Source: Synechococcus sp. CC9616
Lineage (GTDB): Bacteria; Cyanobacteriota; Cyanobacteriia; PCC-6307; Cyanobiaceae
Assembly: GCF_000515235.1 (NCBI RefSeq)
Contig: NZ_KI911558.1
Span: 1,897,466 to 1,961,465, forward strand
Reading direction: 5' to 3'
DNA length: 64,000 nt
The notes beneath the pieces were generated by a model that ran no database searches, was not told the origin of the DNA, and saw only the letters and a list, made by a program, of their open reading frames with translations. Shown here piece by piece: positions 51,759 through 60,419 of this stretch (position 1 is its first letter; every line of letters begins with the position of its first letter). The translations under genes and the position numbers were made by a program.

Positions 51759-52007
51759 ATGCTCGAATGTTGGTACGAGAACAATTCCAGCAAAATGGTC
51801 ATTCTCAAATGCATTGGTCCCGATCGGTTTTACCGAGAGAAGGTCGTCATGCCGATGGAGACCTTTTGCTTTGAGGCTCCACCTCAAGCCCGGCTCGAGA
51901 TATGGCAGATGTCCTTAGAAGGGCAAATGCTTCATCTCCGCGCCGACGCCGCCGACTACGCCTCCGGTTGCGCTACCAACACGTACGACAGTAGCCTTGT
52001 AGCCTGA
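51759..52007 (+). CDS. DUF1830 domain protein, 82 aa
   Basis: The small cyanobacterial family is recognised by MVILKCIGPDRFYREKVVMP and FCFEAPPQARLEIWQM. It is a soluble beta-rich protein of unknown function. Start ATG 51759. Confidence 0.82.
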   Translation: MLECWYENNSSKMVILKCIGPDRFYREKVVMPMETFCFEAPPQARLEIWQMSLEGQMLHLRADAADYASGCATNTYDSSLVA

Positions 52008-52468
52008 TGAACAGCTGATCAAAACCTTTTAAGTTTAACGACAAATACTTTCAGGTTTCCCCGTCAACAATCAATTGTTTTGATGACGATTGGGAATAAT
52101 ATTTTTTGAGTTATCTAAACGCAAAACCATTGAAATAAAAAATTTTTTCACATTCATATCGCAAATCCTGCACGAATATTACAAACCAGTTAAAAGGTTT
52201 TACCTAATAGGCAGTCACATGCTCTATAGATTAAAACAGCTCTTTCATTGATTGGCTGCCAGGCTGTTGTTTCATTAAATAAATCAATTACAAATACCAA
52301 CACATTGAAATTATCTAAAGAAATTAGCATAAAAAATTAGTCAAAAAAATCATACATCCATTCAATAACTGGCTTTATGATGCCAACTTGAAAATGATTT
52401 CGGAAGAATTAATTTTACTCTGAAGATCAATAAGATCGATTAAACTCAATCAAGCACGAATAAAGATT
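52008..52468. other. AT-rich intergenic stretch
   Basis: About 460 bases, markedly AT-rich, with no frame above some 15 codons that carries a start and ribosome site. No strong terminator hairpin or tRNA is seen. It could contain a small RNA or the downstream region of the convergent genes, but I see no direct support. Confidence 0.4.
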
Positions 52469-52756
52469 TCAGGATTTGAAACCGCCAGGGGTGATGCCTA
52501 GCAATTCAGCCGTCAACCTTGAACGAATCACACCTCCAGGTTGGACGGGCTGCCGGAAACGGCTTGATAGCGACGAATCCACCTCGGACTGCTCGGGCTT
52601 TAGTTGAAGAAGTTCCGCTGTTTTGGCAGAACGGATGACCCCTGTGGACTCTTGCTTGAAGGCGGAGCGACGGTAAAGGAGCTGGGAGGTCTGAGACGAC
52701 GACTTTGCGTCCAGTGCCAGTCCAGCTCGCGTAGTCTTGGTGGGCAGATCGGTCAT
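52469..52756 (-). CDS. Unknown protein with an internal tandem motif, 95 aa
   Basis: ATG 52756 follows a GAGG site. The protein is polar and probably disordered at the start (MTDLPTKTTRAGLALDAKSS). It holds two copies of a motif: GVIRSAKTAELLQLKP and GVIRSRLTAELLGITP, about 37 residues apart, each preceded by a basic stretch (YRRSAF, SRFRQP). No family is recognised. A perfect GTA-N8-TAC lies 79 bases upstream, so NtcA control is possible. Confidence 0.7.
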   Translation of the reverse strand: MTDLPTKTTRAGLALDAKSSSQTSQLLYRRSAFKQESTGVIRSAKTAELLQLKPEQSEVDSSLSSRFRQPVQPGGVIRSRLTAELLGITPGGFKS

Positions 52757-52834
52757 GGTGGTTGCCTCTGTGATTGCAAGGCCGTCGGTTTCCACTCTGA
52801 ACAGAAACTGGACCTTGTATCGTAGTGAACATCT

Positions 52835-52848
52835 GTAGCCTTCGCTAC
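52835..52848. promoter_or_regulatory. Perfect NtcA-type box between divergent genes
   Basis: GTA-GCCTTCGC-TAC matches the NtcA consensus GTA-N8-TAC. It lies between the start of the 95-aa protein (minus) and that of a lipoprotein (plus). On the minus strand, 22 bases further on, is TCCAGT, a weak TAN3T-like -10; on the plus strand no TAN3T is at that spacing. Confidence 0.5.
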
Positions 52849-52983
52849 AATTTCATTGTGCCAACAACTACCGGCAAAAAACGTTCGGCCTGAAACTCAA
52901 CCTCCAAAAAGATAGATTTTTTAATGATTCAGAATTTCGATAAACGGCACTTCCGCCTCAATGCCTTACTGCATCTTGGAGCA

Positions 52984-53478
52984 ATGAAGGACATTCCTTG
53001 GAGAAAATGCTTCCTGGTATCAGCCGTCGTTCTGACGATGCCATTCCAGGGATGCAAATCCTTGCCCAAGGAGGTGAAATACCAAAACGCAGAGCCAGGA
53101 GATGCCCTGGTCGTCAGCGAAGGTACAACGATCGAGCTCTCTCACGCCTTTAAAGGTGGAGAGCCGAATGGCCTCTATGACGGCGGGGTGATCGTGGACG
53201 AGCCTGACAACGGCCGAAGGTTGATCGAAATCAATGCTGTCTGCAGCATGCCTGATCTACCTAACTGGCCTGAATACGACAACATTTACGGGCGATGGCT
53301 TGAAGCTGATGAAGAGCCTGGGGTTGATGGGGGCGACACCGATTGGCAACTGTTGATGTACTTCGATGGCCGTCTAGTTGATCAAGGGAAGCAAGGAGCA
53401 CCGTCATGGGCGAAGCGGCTTGCCGAAAATCTCTGCAGAAAAGGCGACTTCGAAGACGAGTCAGCAAAAAATAGGTAA
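52984..53478 (+). CDS. Predicted lipoprotein of unknown function, 164 aa
   Basis: ATG 52984 follows GGAG and gives MKDIPWRKCFLVSAVVLTMP, with lipobox FQGC. The mature domain is acidic and beta-rich (DALVVSEGTTIELSHAFKGG, WLEADEEPGVDGGDTDWQLL). It would be membrane-anchored in the periplasm. It lies just before amiF and its stop overlaps the NtcA box of amiF. The longer start at 52924 adds non-signal sequence. Confidence 0.68.
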   Translation: MKDIPWRKCFLVSAVVLTMPFQGCKSLPKEVKYQNAEPGDALVVSEGTTIELSHAFKGGEPNGLYDGGVIVDEPDNGRRLIEINAVCSMPDLPNWPEYDNIYGRWLEADEEPGVDGGDTDWQLLMYFDGRLVDQGKQGAPSWAKRLAENLCRKGDFEDESAKNR

Positions 53479-53488
53479 CACCGGTTAC
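53475..53488 (+). promoter_or_regulatory. Perfect NtcA box upstream of amiF
   Basis: GTA-ACACCGGT-TAC, embedded in a longer palindrome (GGTAAC...GGTTACC), lies 105 bases before the amiF start. At 22-23 bases downstream is GAAAAA, not a good TAN3T. NtcA activates nitrogen-scavenging genes when 2-oxoglutarate is high (family knowledge). Confidence 0.6.
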
Positions 53489-53592
53489 CAGCGACAGCGA
53501 TCTCTCGGGCGAAAAACTTGCAGACGGTCTCAGATGCAACAGTTCACCCCAAAACCGTGACGCACCATGGGAATGGTTCTCATTCTTGCCCT

Positions 53593-54639
53593 ATGGCCAG
53601 TACGGGTAGCGTCAGTTCCTGGGATGAATCGCTGCTTATTGCGATGATTCAGTATCCAGTTCCTGTGATCAAGGGACCGGAGGACATCCAGACGCAGGTC
53701 GATCAGATCTGCAAGGCTGTTGCCACAACGAAGGCCGGCTACCCAGAAGCCGATCTCATCGTGATGCCTGAGTACTCCACTCAGGGTCTGAACACGGCGA
53801 TCTGGACGTACGACGAGATGCTTCTCCGCATCGACTCTCCAGAAATTGATCGTTTCAAAAATGCTTGCAAGGAAAACGACGTCTGGGGCGTCTTCTCCTT
53901 GATGGAAGTGAACGACGATCCCAGCCTCCCACCGTTTAATTCAGCGATCATCATCAACTCAGATGGTGAAATTGCACTTCATTACAGGAAACTGCAACCA
54001 TGGGTTCCCATTGAGCCCTGGTCACCAGGCAACTATGGAATGCCTGTCTGTGATGGACCCAAAGGCTCAAAACTAGCTGTCTGCATTTGCCACGACGGCA
54101 TGTTCCCCGAACTCGCCAGGGAAGCCGCATACAAAGGGGCCAACGTTTACATCCGAATCTCAGGATATTCCACCCAGGTGAATGATCAATGGATCTGGAC
54201 GAATAGAACAAACGCTTGGCAGAATTTGATGTACACAATTTCTGTCAATCTGGCTGGTTACGATGGTGTCTTCTACTACTTTGGAGAGGGAACCGTCTGC
54301 AACTACGACGGCAATGTGATCCAACAAGGCCATCGGAATCCCTGGGAGATTGTGACAGCAGAACTCTTCCCCCGATTGGTGGATAAAGCCCGTGAGAACT
54401 GGGCACTCGAAAACAATATCTTTAATCTGGGATGTCGTGCCTACGTCGGTAAACCCGGCGGTGAAAGAGCTAACTACCTCACTTGGGTAGAGGATCTAGC
54501 CAACGGAGAATACAAACTGCCATGGGACAGCAGCATACGTATTCGCGATGGCTGGAAGTATTACCCCGACGGAGTCAAGCTTGGACCAATGCCAAAAACA
54601 GAAGCTCCTGCGGCTGAACCTGTAGCAACAACTGTTTAA
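53593..54639 (+). CDS. amiF: Formamidase (AmiF-type, nitrilase superfamily)
   Basis: Hydrolyses formamide to formate and ammonia in the cytoplasm. The nitrilase catalytic residues are visible: Glu in [13 protein letters not shown], Lys in [12 protein letters not shown] and Cys in [16 protein letters not shown] 53593 ([15 protein letters not shown]) gives the usual aliphatic amidase/formamidase N-terminus, and 348 residues is normal. It is followed by its own terminator and by a second, unrelated formamidase gene. Confidence 0.93.
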   Translation: MASTGSVSSWDESLLIAMIQYPVPVIKGPEDIQTQVDQICKAVATTKAGYPEADLIVMPEYSTQGLNTAIWTYDEMLLRIDSPEIDRFKNACKENDVWGVFSLMEVNDDPSLPPFNSAIIINSDGEIALHYRKLQPWVPIEPWSPGNYGMPVCDGPKGSKLAVCICHDGMFPELAREAAYKGANVYIRISGYSTQVNDQWIWTNRTNAWQNLMYTISVNLAGYDGVFYYFGEGTVCNYDGNVIQQGHRNPWEIVTAELFPRLVDKARENWALENNIFNLGCRAYVGKPGGERANYLTWVEDLANGEYKLPWDSSIRIRDGWKYYPDGVKLGPMPKTEAPAAEPVATTV

Positions 54640-54649
54640 TCCATACACG

Positions 54650-54688
54650 ATCAGGCTTCAGGCAATACCTGAGGCCTGATTATTTCTT
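54650..54688 (+). terminator. Terminator of amiF
   Basis: A 13-bp stem with one wobble (ATCAGGCTTCAGG with CCTGAGGCCTGAT), loop CAATA and tail TATTTCTT, 10 bases after the amiF stop. Confidence 0.85.
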
Positions 54689-54728
54689 ATAAAGGAATTT
54701 CACATACCACAAAATATTTTTTTACACA

Positions 54729-54742
54729 GTAGGAATGGCAAC
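54729..54742 (+). promoter_or_regulatory. Possible imperfect NtcA box upstream of fmdA
   Basis: GTA-GGAATGGC-AAC differs from the consensus in one base and is followed after 22 bases by CATCTT, one change from TAN3T. It lies about 100 bases before fmdA and after the amiF terminator, so fmdA must have a promoter here. Confidence 0.35.
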
Positions 54743-54842
54743 AATATATTGATTTCAAAGCAGGCATCTTTTGTGGTGTGTATCAACTGCGACTTTTGAT
54801 TCCCCTTTGGATGGATTCAATGGATTTGTCGCAACTGCATCG

Positions 54843-56048
54843 ATGCCTGAAACCCTTTTCAAGGTTGATCTCACAAAACCGATGGATCAACAGGAGATGC
54901 CGGGTCATAACAGATGGCATCCCGATATTCCAGCCGTCGCTTCGGTGAATCCAGGTGACGTCTTCCGAATTGAATGCAAGGATTGGACAGACGGACAAAT
55001 CAAAGATGATGACAACCCGCAAGATATTGCCGATGTCAACCTAGAAGTTGTTCATGTATTGAGCGGACCTATTTGGGTCAACGGAGCACAACCAGGAGAC
55101 ATTCTCGTTGTCGATATTCTTGAAGTCGGCGCTCTACAAGGCGATGAATGGGGTTTTACTGGTATTTTTGCCAAAGAAAATGGTGGAGGTTTTCTCACTG
55201 ATCACTACCCAAAAGCAGCTAAAGCAATCTGGGATTTAGAGGGCGTTTACACATCTTCGAGACACATTCCAGGTGTGCGCTTCGCTGGTATTACACACCC
55301 TGGACTCATCGGATGCGCTCCTTCCATGGAGCTGCTGAATGAATGGAATCGGCGGGAAACTGAACTCGTTAATACTGCACCAGACCGCAGAACGTATGGT
55401 GCTGGTCTTTCTGGCAGTGAACCCGTTCTCGCAGCGCTTCCAAATCCAAACAGTGCAATCCTCGGCAATGTTGCAGCTGGCGACTTCGACCGTATTGCCA
55501 ACGAGGCTGCCCGCACAGTTCCGCCCCGTGAACATGGCGGCAACTGCGACATCAAAAACCTGACCAAAGGCACGAGAATTTACTTCCCTGTATACGTTGA
55601 AGGTGGAAAACTCTCAATGGGTGACATTCACTTTTCACAGGGTGACGGGGAGATTTCTTTCTGCGGTGCCATTGAGATGTCTGGCTACCTTGATTTACAT
55701 GTTGACGTGATAAAAGGTGGAATGGCGAAATATGGGATGGTTAATCCCATGTTTAAAACTAGTCCGGTTGAACCACATTACACAGATTACTTGGTCTTTG
55801 AAGGTATATCCGTTGATGAATTCGAGGGCAAGCAGTATTACATGGATGTTCACATAGCATATCGCCGAGCTTGCTTGAATGCAATTGAGTATTTGAAAAA
55901 GTTTGGTTATACCGGTGAACAAGCTTATTTGCTCCTCAGCTGTGCTCCTGTAGAAGGAAGGGTCAGCGGTATTGTTGATATCCCAAACGCATGTTGTACG
56001 CTTGCACTACCAACCTCAATTTTTGATCAGGATATACTCCCGTGTTGA
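54843..56048 (+). CDS. fmdA: Acetamidase/formamidase FmdA
   Basis: A metal-dependent amidase family unrelated to AmiF that releases ammonia from formamide and small amides. Typical segments are NRWHPDIPAVASVNPGDVFR, VHVLSGPIWVNGAQPGDILV, VPPREHGGNCDIKNLTKGTR and DIHFSQGDGEISFCGAIEMS. ATG 54843 (MPETLFKVDLTKPM) gives 401 residues, as in the family. The sequence is more AT-rich than that of ure genes nearby. It is followed by a strong terminator and then fmdB. Confidence 0.95.
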   Translation: MPETLFKVDLTKPMDQQEMPGHNRWHPDIPAVASVNPGDVFRIECKDWTDGQIKDDDNPQDIADVNLEVVHVLSGPIWVNGAQPGDILVVDILEVGALQGDEWGFTGIFAKENGGGFLTDHYPKAAKAIWDLEGVYTSSRHIPGVRFAGITHPGLIGCAPSMELLNEWNRRETELVNTAPDRRTYGAGLSGSEPVLAALPNPNSAILGNVAAGDFDRIANEAARTVPPREHGGNCDIKNLTKGTRIYFPVYVEGGKLSMGDIHFSQGDGEISFCGAIEMSGYLDLHVDVIKGGMAKYGMVNPMFKTSPVEPHYTDYLVFEGISVDEFEGKQYYMDVHIAYRRACLNAIEYLKKFGYTGEQAYLLLSCAPVEGRVSGIVDIPNACCTLALPTSIFDQDILPC

Positions 56049-56083
56049 TTCTTTAAATCAACCAAAATAGCCACAACGTCCTA

Positions 56084-56112
56084 AGCTTCCATCATTCTGA
56101 TGGAAGCTTTTT
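56084..56112 (+). terminator. Terminator of fmdA
   Basis: A perfect 11-bp stem AGCTTCCATCA/TGATGGAAGCT with a three-base loop and the tail TTTTTA. fmdB begins 15 bases later, so any read-through would reach it. Confidence 0.9.
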
Positions 56113-56127
56113 AACTTAAACTTCAAA

Positions 56128-56406
56128 ATGCCAGTTTACGAATTCGAATGCAAGTCTGATACTTGCGCAACCAGTTATGAGGTTTGGAGATCTATTGAAC
56201 AACGCTCCTACGATACGCAATGCCCCGAATGTGGCTGCGATGGCAAGAGGCTATTCTCTCCACCGATGATGCTATCCACAAGTATTCGATTGAAAACCGA
56301 AGATAAAAATCCAAAAGTCGTTCGACGAGAAGCACAGGAAAAAATCAACAAGCCAAGGTTGCGTTCGAGTGATTCCCGTCCATGGATGCTGAATAGAGGT
56401 TGTTGA
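56128..56406 (+). CDS. fmdB: FmdB-family zinc-ribbon protein
   Basis: The 92-residue protein starts MPVYEFECKSDTCATSYEVW, with the second Cys pair in QCPECGCDGKRLF, a CxxxxC/CxxC ribbon. FmdB proteins are small putative regulators or accessory factors found next to formamidase genes. It follows fmdA, but behind a terminator, and is convergent with urtE. Confidence 0.9.
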   Translation: MPVYEFECKSDTCATSYEVWRSIEQRSYDTQCPECGCDGKRLFSPPMMLSTSIRLKTEDKNPKVVRREAQEKINKPRLRSSDSRPWMLNRGC

Positions 56407-56456
56407 ACCGTCAGATCAACAACCTAAACAGCAAAGATTAAATTTTTGCCCTCAAA

Positions 56457-57203
56457 TCAAACCGTCAAGAACTCTTCGATAACCCGATCTGATAATTGTG
56501 AAGTTGGCCCACTAGACACGATACCGCCGCGTTGCATCGCATAATAGAAACTTGACTGTTTAACGAAATGGAGATGCTGTTCAACCAACAAGACACTGAT
56601 ACCTGTTTCTTTGATGATTCGCTGAACAGCTCTCTCAATATCAAGAATGATAGAAGGCTGAATCCCTTCTGTCGGTTCATCAAGTAAAAGGAGCTTTGGC
56701 TTTCCAAGCAACGCTCTCGCAATAGCAAGCTGCTGCTGTTGACCACCACTCAAATCGCCACCGCGACGATTTAAAAACTGCTCAAGGATGGGAAAAAGTT
56801 CAAAAACAATTGGATCGATATGCTTATTTTTTCCCATACCGCCTGGAAGTGATTCCATTCCAATCATCAAATTTTCTTTAACAGTGATCCTTGGAATAAT
56901 GTCACGTCCTTGTGAGACATAACCAATTCCACGTCGAGCACGCTTATAAGGGGCCTGATCAGCTAAAAATACTCCATCGTATTCAATAGAACCAGAGCGC
57001 TGCTCGAGCAATCCAATAATTGTTTTCAGAAAAGTAGTTTTACCAACACCATTACGACCAATGAGACAAATCATCTCTCCTTCAGGTATGTGGAGATCTA
57101 CATTCCTAAGGATATGGCTTTCTCCATAGTAGACGTTTATCCCACTTGCTTTGAGAATGGTTTTTGTGGCGGAAGGGTGTGATTTGGTTTGGATTTGAGT
57201 CAT
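56457..57203 (-). CDS. urtE: Urea ABC transporter ATPase UrtE
   Basis: The second ATPase of the high-affinity urea uptake system: Walker A LIGRNGVGKTTFLKT, signature DLSGGQQQQLAIARA, Walker B LLLLDEPTEGIQPS and His in LLVEQHLHF. The 248 residues match LivF-like UrtE. It is the last gene of urtABCDE on the minus strand. Confidence 0.96.
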   Translation of the reverse strand: MTQIQTKSHPSATKTILKASGINVYYGESHILRNVDLHIPEGEMICLIGRNGVGKTTFLKTIIGLLEQRSGSIEYDGVFLADQAPYKRARRGIGYVSQGRDIIPRITVKENLMIGMESLPGGMGKNKHIDPIVFELFPILEQFLNRRGGDLSGGQQQQLAIARALLGKPKLLLLDEPTEGIQPSIILDIERAVQRIIKETGISVLLVEQHLHFVKQSSFYYAMQRGGIVSSGPTSQLSDRVIEEFLTV

Positions 57204-57231
57204 GATAATTTAGAGAATTGAATAATAAAAG

Positions 57232-57975
57232 TTAGTCAGATTGGCCGAGATAAACTTCAATCACTTTTGGATCAGCTTTAACTTGCTCCAAAGTTCCTTC
57301 TGTTAACTTTTGACCTTGATGCAATACGGTGACTGGCGCTCCAAGATCGCGAATAAATTCCATATCATGCTCAATAACAACCACGGTATGTTCCCCGGCT
57401 AGAGATTTGATCAACTCGGCCGTTTTATTGGTTTCATCGTCTGTCAAACCAGCCACAGGTTCATCCAACAAAATAATGTCAGGAGACTGTGCAACCAGCA
57501 TCGAGATCGCCAACCACTGCTTCTGTCCGTGAGAAAGAGAACCTGCATCAGCCTTCGCAAATGGAGCCAGACCGACATAGTCCATCAAACGATGCACCTC
57601 ATCTTTCACAGTGCTATTGAGTTTTTCAAACATCAATTGGAATGGAGCCTTGTTAGGCGAAGCTGCTAATTCTAAATTTCTTGCGACTGTGAGATGTTCA
57701 AAAACACGTGGGGTTTGAAATTTACGTCCAACACCAAGATTTGATATTTTCTGCTCAGATAACCCTACAATACTGGAGCCACGTAATGAAACAGAACCCT
57801 TGGTTGGTTTTACTTTACCAGTGATTACATCTAGAAAGGTCGTTTTACCGGCACCGTTAGGACCAATAATCGATCGCAACTCACCATGCTCAAGAGCAAT
57901 CGATAGATCTGTGAGTGCGAAAAATCCATCGAAATCAACACTTACATCACTTAGTTCAAGGATTGGGGTGGACAT
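57232..57975 (-). CDS. urtD: Urea ABC transporter ATPase UrtD
   Basis: LivG-like ATPase: Walker A IIGPNGAGKTTFLDV, signature SLSHGQKQWLAISM (His in place of the usual Gly, as is common in UrtD), Walker B IILLDEPVAGLTD and VVVIEHDMEFI. It has 247 residues and pairs with UrtE. Spacers of 28 and 50 bases separate it from its neighbours. Confidence 0.96.
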   Translation of the reverse strand: MSTPILELSDVSVDFDGFFALTDLSIALEHGELRSIIGPNGAGKTTFLDVITGKVKPTKGSVSLRGSSIVGLSEQKISNLGVGRKFQTPRVFEHLTVARNLELAASPNKAPFQLMFEKLNSTVKDEVHRLMDYVGLAPFAKADAGSLSHGQKQWLAISMLVAQSPDIILLDEPVAGLTDDETNKTAELIKSLAGEHTVVVIEHDMEFIRDLGAPVTVLHQGQKLTEGTLEQVKADPKVIEVYLGQSD

Positions 57976-58025
57976 AGTTTTGGGTGCAAAGTAAGAGCGG
58001 AAAAGATAATGTTAAAAATTTGAAA

Positions 58026-59138
58026 TCATCCTGTATACCCCTGATCTAAATCAGCCTTGGGATATGTTGGTGATTTTTTGGCAATACCGAAGGCAGCAAG
58101 CATTGTTTGTAAACCTCCATTCTTAAACCATCCGTAGATTCCGTCAGGCATCAGTGTGACGACAAAGATAAACAACCCACCCTGAACAAACAACCATGCT
58201 TCTGGCAATGCTTCACTCACAAGGCTACGGAGATAGTTAACAAGAACAGCTCCAATAATCGGACCAATCAAGGTACCTCTTCCTCCGACAGCAACCCAGA
58301 TCACCATTTCAATAGACATTGAAATGGCCATGTACTGCGGTGAAACAATGCCGGATTGGATGGTATACAAAGCACCGGAAACACCAGCCAAACCTCCAGC
58401 AACCAAGAAAACAATGACCTTAAAAGGAACAGGGTTAAAGCCACTGGAACGTAAGCGAGCTTCGTCGTCTCGAATACCGATGAGGGCATCACCAAAACGG
58501 CCACTAGTAAGGAACTTGCAAAGCAGATAAGCAAACGGAAGTAAGATTAAAGTAATTCTATAAAAAATAATTTGAGCATCATCAGAACCCACAATTAATC
58601 CAAAAATTTCAGTCGTACTTGTTTTCAGCCCATTGGTACCATTAACAAGTTTTTGTTGACCATTGAAGAAATGGTAAAACACCATCAACGATGCCTGTGT
58701 GATGATCGAGAAATACACACCTTTGATGCGGTTTCTGAAAATCAAGTAGCCAACCAAACCAGCCACAATTGCTGGTATGAGCCAAATCGCAATCAGAGTC
58801 CAGGGAAAAGACCAGAATGGCTGCCAGAAGAAAGGCAGATTGTCGACACCGTAATTCTCAAAGAATTTAGGAAGCCCATTGGCACCCGTCGTGAAATCGT
58901 TCTGGGTGACGAGCAACAGGTGCATACCAATCGCATACCCGCCAAGAGCAAAGAAGATTCCTTGACCCAGACTGAGGAGACCTGTATATCCCCAGATCAA
59001 ATCGATACCTAGAGCAACAATCGCTAGTGAAAAATATCTACCAAAGAGATTCAAGCGAAATTGTGAAAGAATTGCAGGTAAAACGAAAAAGGCAAAAGCA
59101 AGAAGGAGCCAGGGAATTAGCTTTTTAAAGAGTTTCAT
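58026..59138 (-). CDS. urtC: Urea ABC transporter permease UrtC
   Basis: LivM-like inner-membrane permease of 370 residues with about ten helices (FSLAIVALGIDLIWGYTGLL, IAIWLIPAIVAGLVGYLIF, LIGPIIGAVLVNYLRSLV) and the conserved cytoplasmic loop GRFGDALIGIRDDEARLRSS. It forms the channel with UrtB. Confidence 0.96.
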   Translation of the reverse strand: MKLFKKLIPWLLLAFAFFVLPAILSQFRLNLFGRYFSLAIVALGIDLIWGYTGLLSLGQGIFFALGGYAIGMHLLLVTQNDFTTGANGLPKFFENYGVDNLPFFWQPFWSFPWTLIAIWLIPAIVAGLVGYLIFRNRIKGVYFSIITQASLMVFYHFFNGQQKLVNGTNGLKTSTTEIFGLIVGSDDAQIIFYRITLILLPFAYLLCKFLTSGRFGDALIGIRDDEARLRSSGFNPVPFKVIVFLVAGGLAGVSGALYTIQSGIVSPQYMAISMSIEMVIWVAVGGRGTLIGPIIGAVLVNYLRSLVSEALPEAWLFVQGGLFIFVVTLMPDGIYGWFKNGGLQTMLAAFGIAKKSPTYPKADLDQGYTG

Positions 59139-59158
59139 GGTGATTTAGAAGATAAAGA

Positions 59159-60316
59159 TCAGGATTCAACAGATCGTCCCTTCTGGGGGAACATACCTGT
59201 AGGCTTGAATTGAAGGAACGAAATAATAAAGATGAATATCAGCACATAAGACATACTTGTGGTGGCGAAGAACTCAATAACTGCAGATGCAGGATTAGGA
59301 ATATCAGGGAATGCAATCAAGATGGCACCTGAGCCGATAATTGATTGAATAATGCCCAACATCATGGATGCGATCACCGTTCCCACCAAGTTGCCAACTC
59401 CTCCCAAAACAATCACCATGAAGCAGGAAACGATATAAGCAGCTCCAAGATTTGGGCCAACTGATCCAAGCAAAGTGATTGCACATCCAGCAACTCCTGC
59501 CAGGCCAGAACCAATACCAAACGTGATGCTGTCAACACTATCTGTAGGAATGCCCAGACAATTACTCATCTGCCTGTTCTGAGTCACCGATCGTATACGC
59601 AGTCCCCAAACGCTTTTGGTTAAGAACCAAGCAACAAAAGCCAGAAGAAGTGCTGAAAGGATAATGATAAAAATTCTGATGCCTGGTAGCTCAATACCGG
59701 CAATGGAACCCCAACTTCCCTGCAACCATTTCGGTGCAGTCACATCAATATTTCGTGGTCCAAACCAGGGCTTTGCTAATGCTTTTGAACCAGATAAGGC
59801 GGTAATGGTTACGAATCCAATAATTGCAGAAACAACCCAAAAAATTCCAGAAAGATATGGATAAAAAGCAGCACGTTTGAGCGCTTTTGGTGAAAAACGT
59901 GACGCTAAGAATCCAAGTACAACAGCCACAACGATTCCAATCGTCATGCTCGTAGAAACACTACGGATGAACTGAATCAAAACCAAACTCACACCCCAGG
60001 TTGCAAGGAGCGTTTCGAGAGGGCGCCCATACAACTGGCGAATCAACGTGCGCTCCAGCAAAACACCGACGATTGCTGTAATCACAAAGGAAAAAACCAA
60101 TGCAAATAGGTAGTACAGCTGAAAAACACCCTCGCCTAACGGACGAAACATGTTCTGCGTGACAAATGTCACATAGGCTCCAACCATCATCAACTCGCCG
60201 TGGGCGAGGTTGATAACGCCCATCAAACCGAAGACAATGGCAAGACCTGTCGCTGCTAAGAGGAGTACCGATCCAATACTCAGGCCATCAAGGAGTTGAG
60301 AGAAAATTAATTCCAT
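59159..60316 (-). CDS. urtB: Urea ABC transporter permease UrtB
   Basis: LivH-like permease, 385 residues: GLAIVFGLMGVINLAHGELM, the ABC-coupling region SVTQNRQMSNCLGIPTDSVD, and VLGGVGNLVGTVIASMMLG. About ten helices. It follows urtA after a 103-base spacer that contains a terminator-like hairpin, so its dose is probably lower than that of UrtA. Confidence 0.96.
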   Translation of the reverse strand: MELIFSQLLDGLSIGSVLLLAATGLAIVFGLMGVINLAHGELMMVGAYVTFVTQNMFRPLGEGVFQLYYLFALVFSFVITAIVGVLLERTLIRQLYGRPLETLLATWGVSLVLIQFIRSVSTSMTIGIVVAVVLGFLASRFSPKALKRAAFYPYLSGIFWVVSAIIGFVTITALSGSKALAKPWFGPRNIDVTAPKWLQGSWGSIAGIELPGIRIFIIILSALLLAFVAWFLTKSVWGLRIRSVTQNRQMSNCLGIPTDSVDSITFGIGSGLAGVAGCAITLLGSVGPNLGAAYIVSCFMVIVLGGVGNLVGTVIASMMLGIIQSIIGSGAILIAFPDIPNPASAVIEFFATTSMSYVLIFIFIISFLQFKPTGMFPQKGRSVES

Positions 60317-60328
60317 CGGTTCATAGAG

Positions 60329-60362
60329 AAAAAAAGTGGGCCTACATGTAATTGTGACCCAC
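60329..60362 (-). terminator. Terminator-like hairpin between urtA and urtB
   Basis: On the minus strand the stem GTGGGTC/GGCCCAC with a 13-base loop is followed by seven U residues and CTCT. It is preceded by a second perfect hairpin (AGATGTAA/TTACATCT, 60378-60396). It would stop part of the transcripts after urtA. Confidence 0.65.
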
Positions 60363-60419
60363 TCGAGAAACTATTTCAGATGTAAAAATTACATCTTGGA
60401 CTTTCCGGTGCCTGGACGA

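Noticed and set aside
56399-56423. Hairpin GTTGTTGA/TCAACAAC at the fmdB-urtE junction as a terminator
   Set aside because: The stem is AT-rich and neither strand has a U run directly after it.
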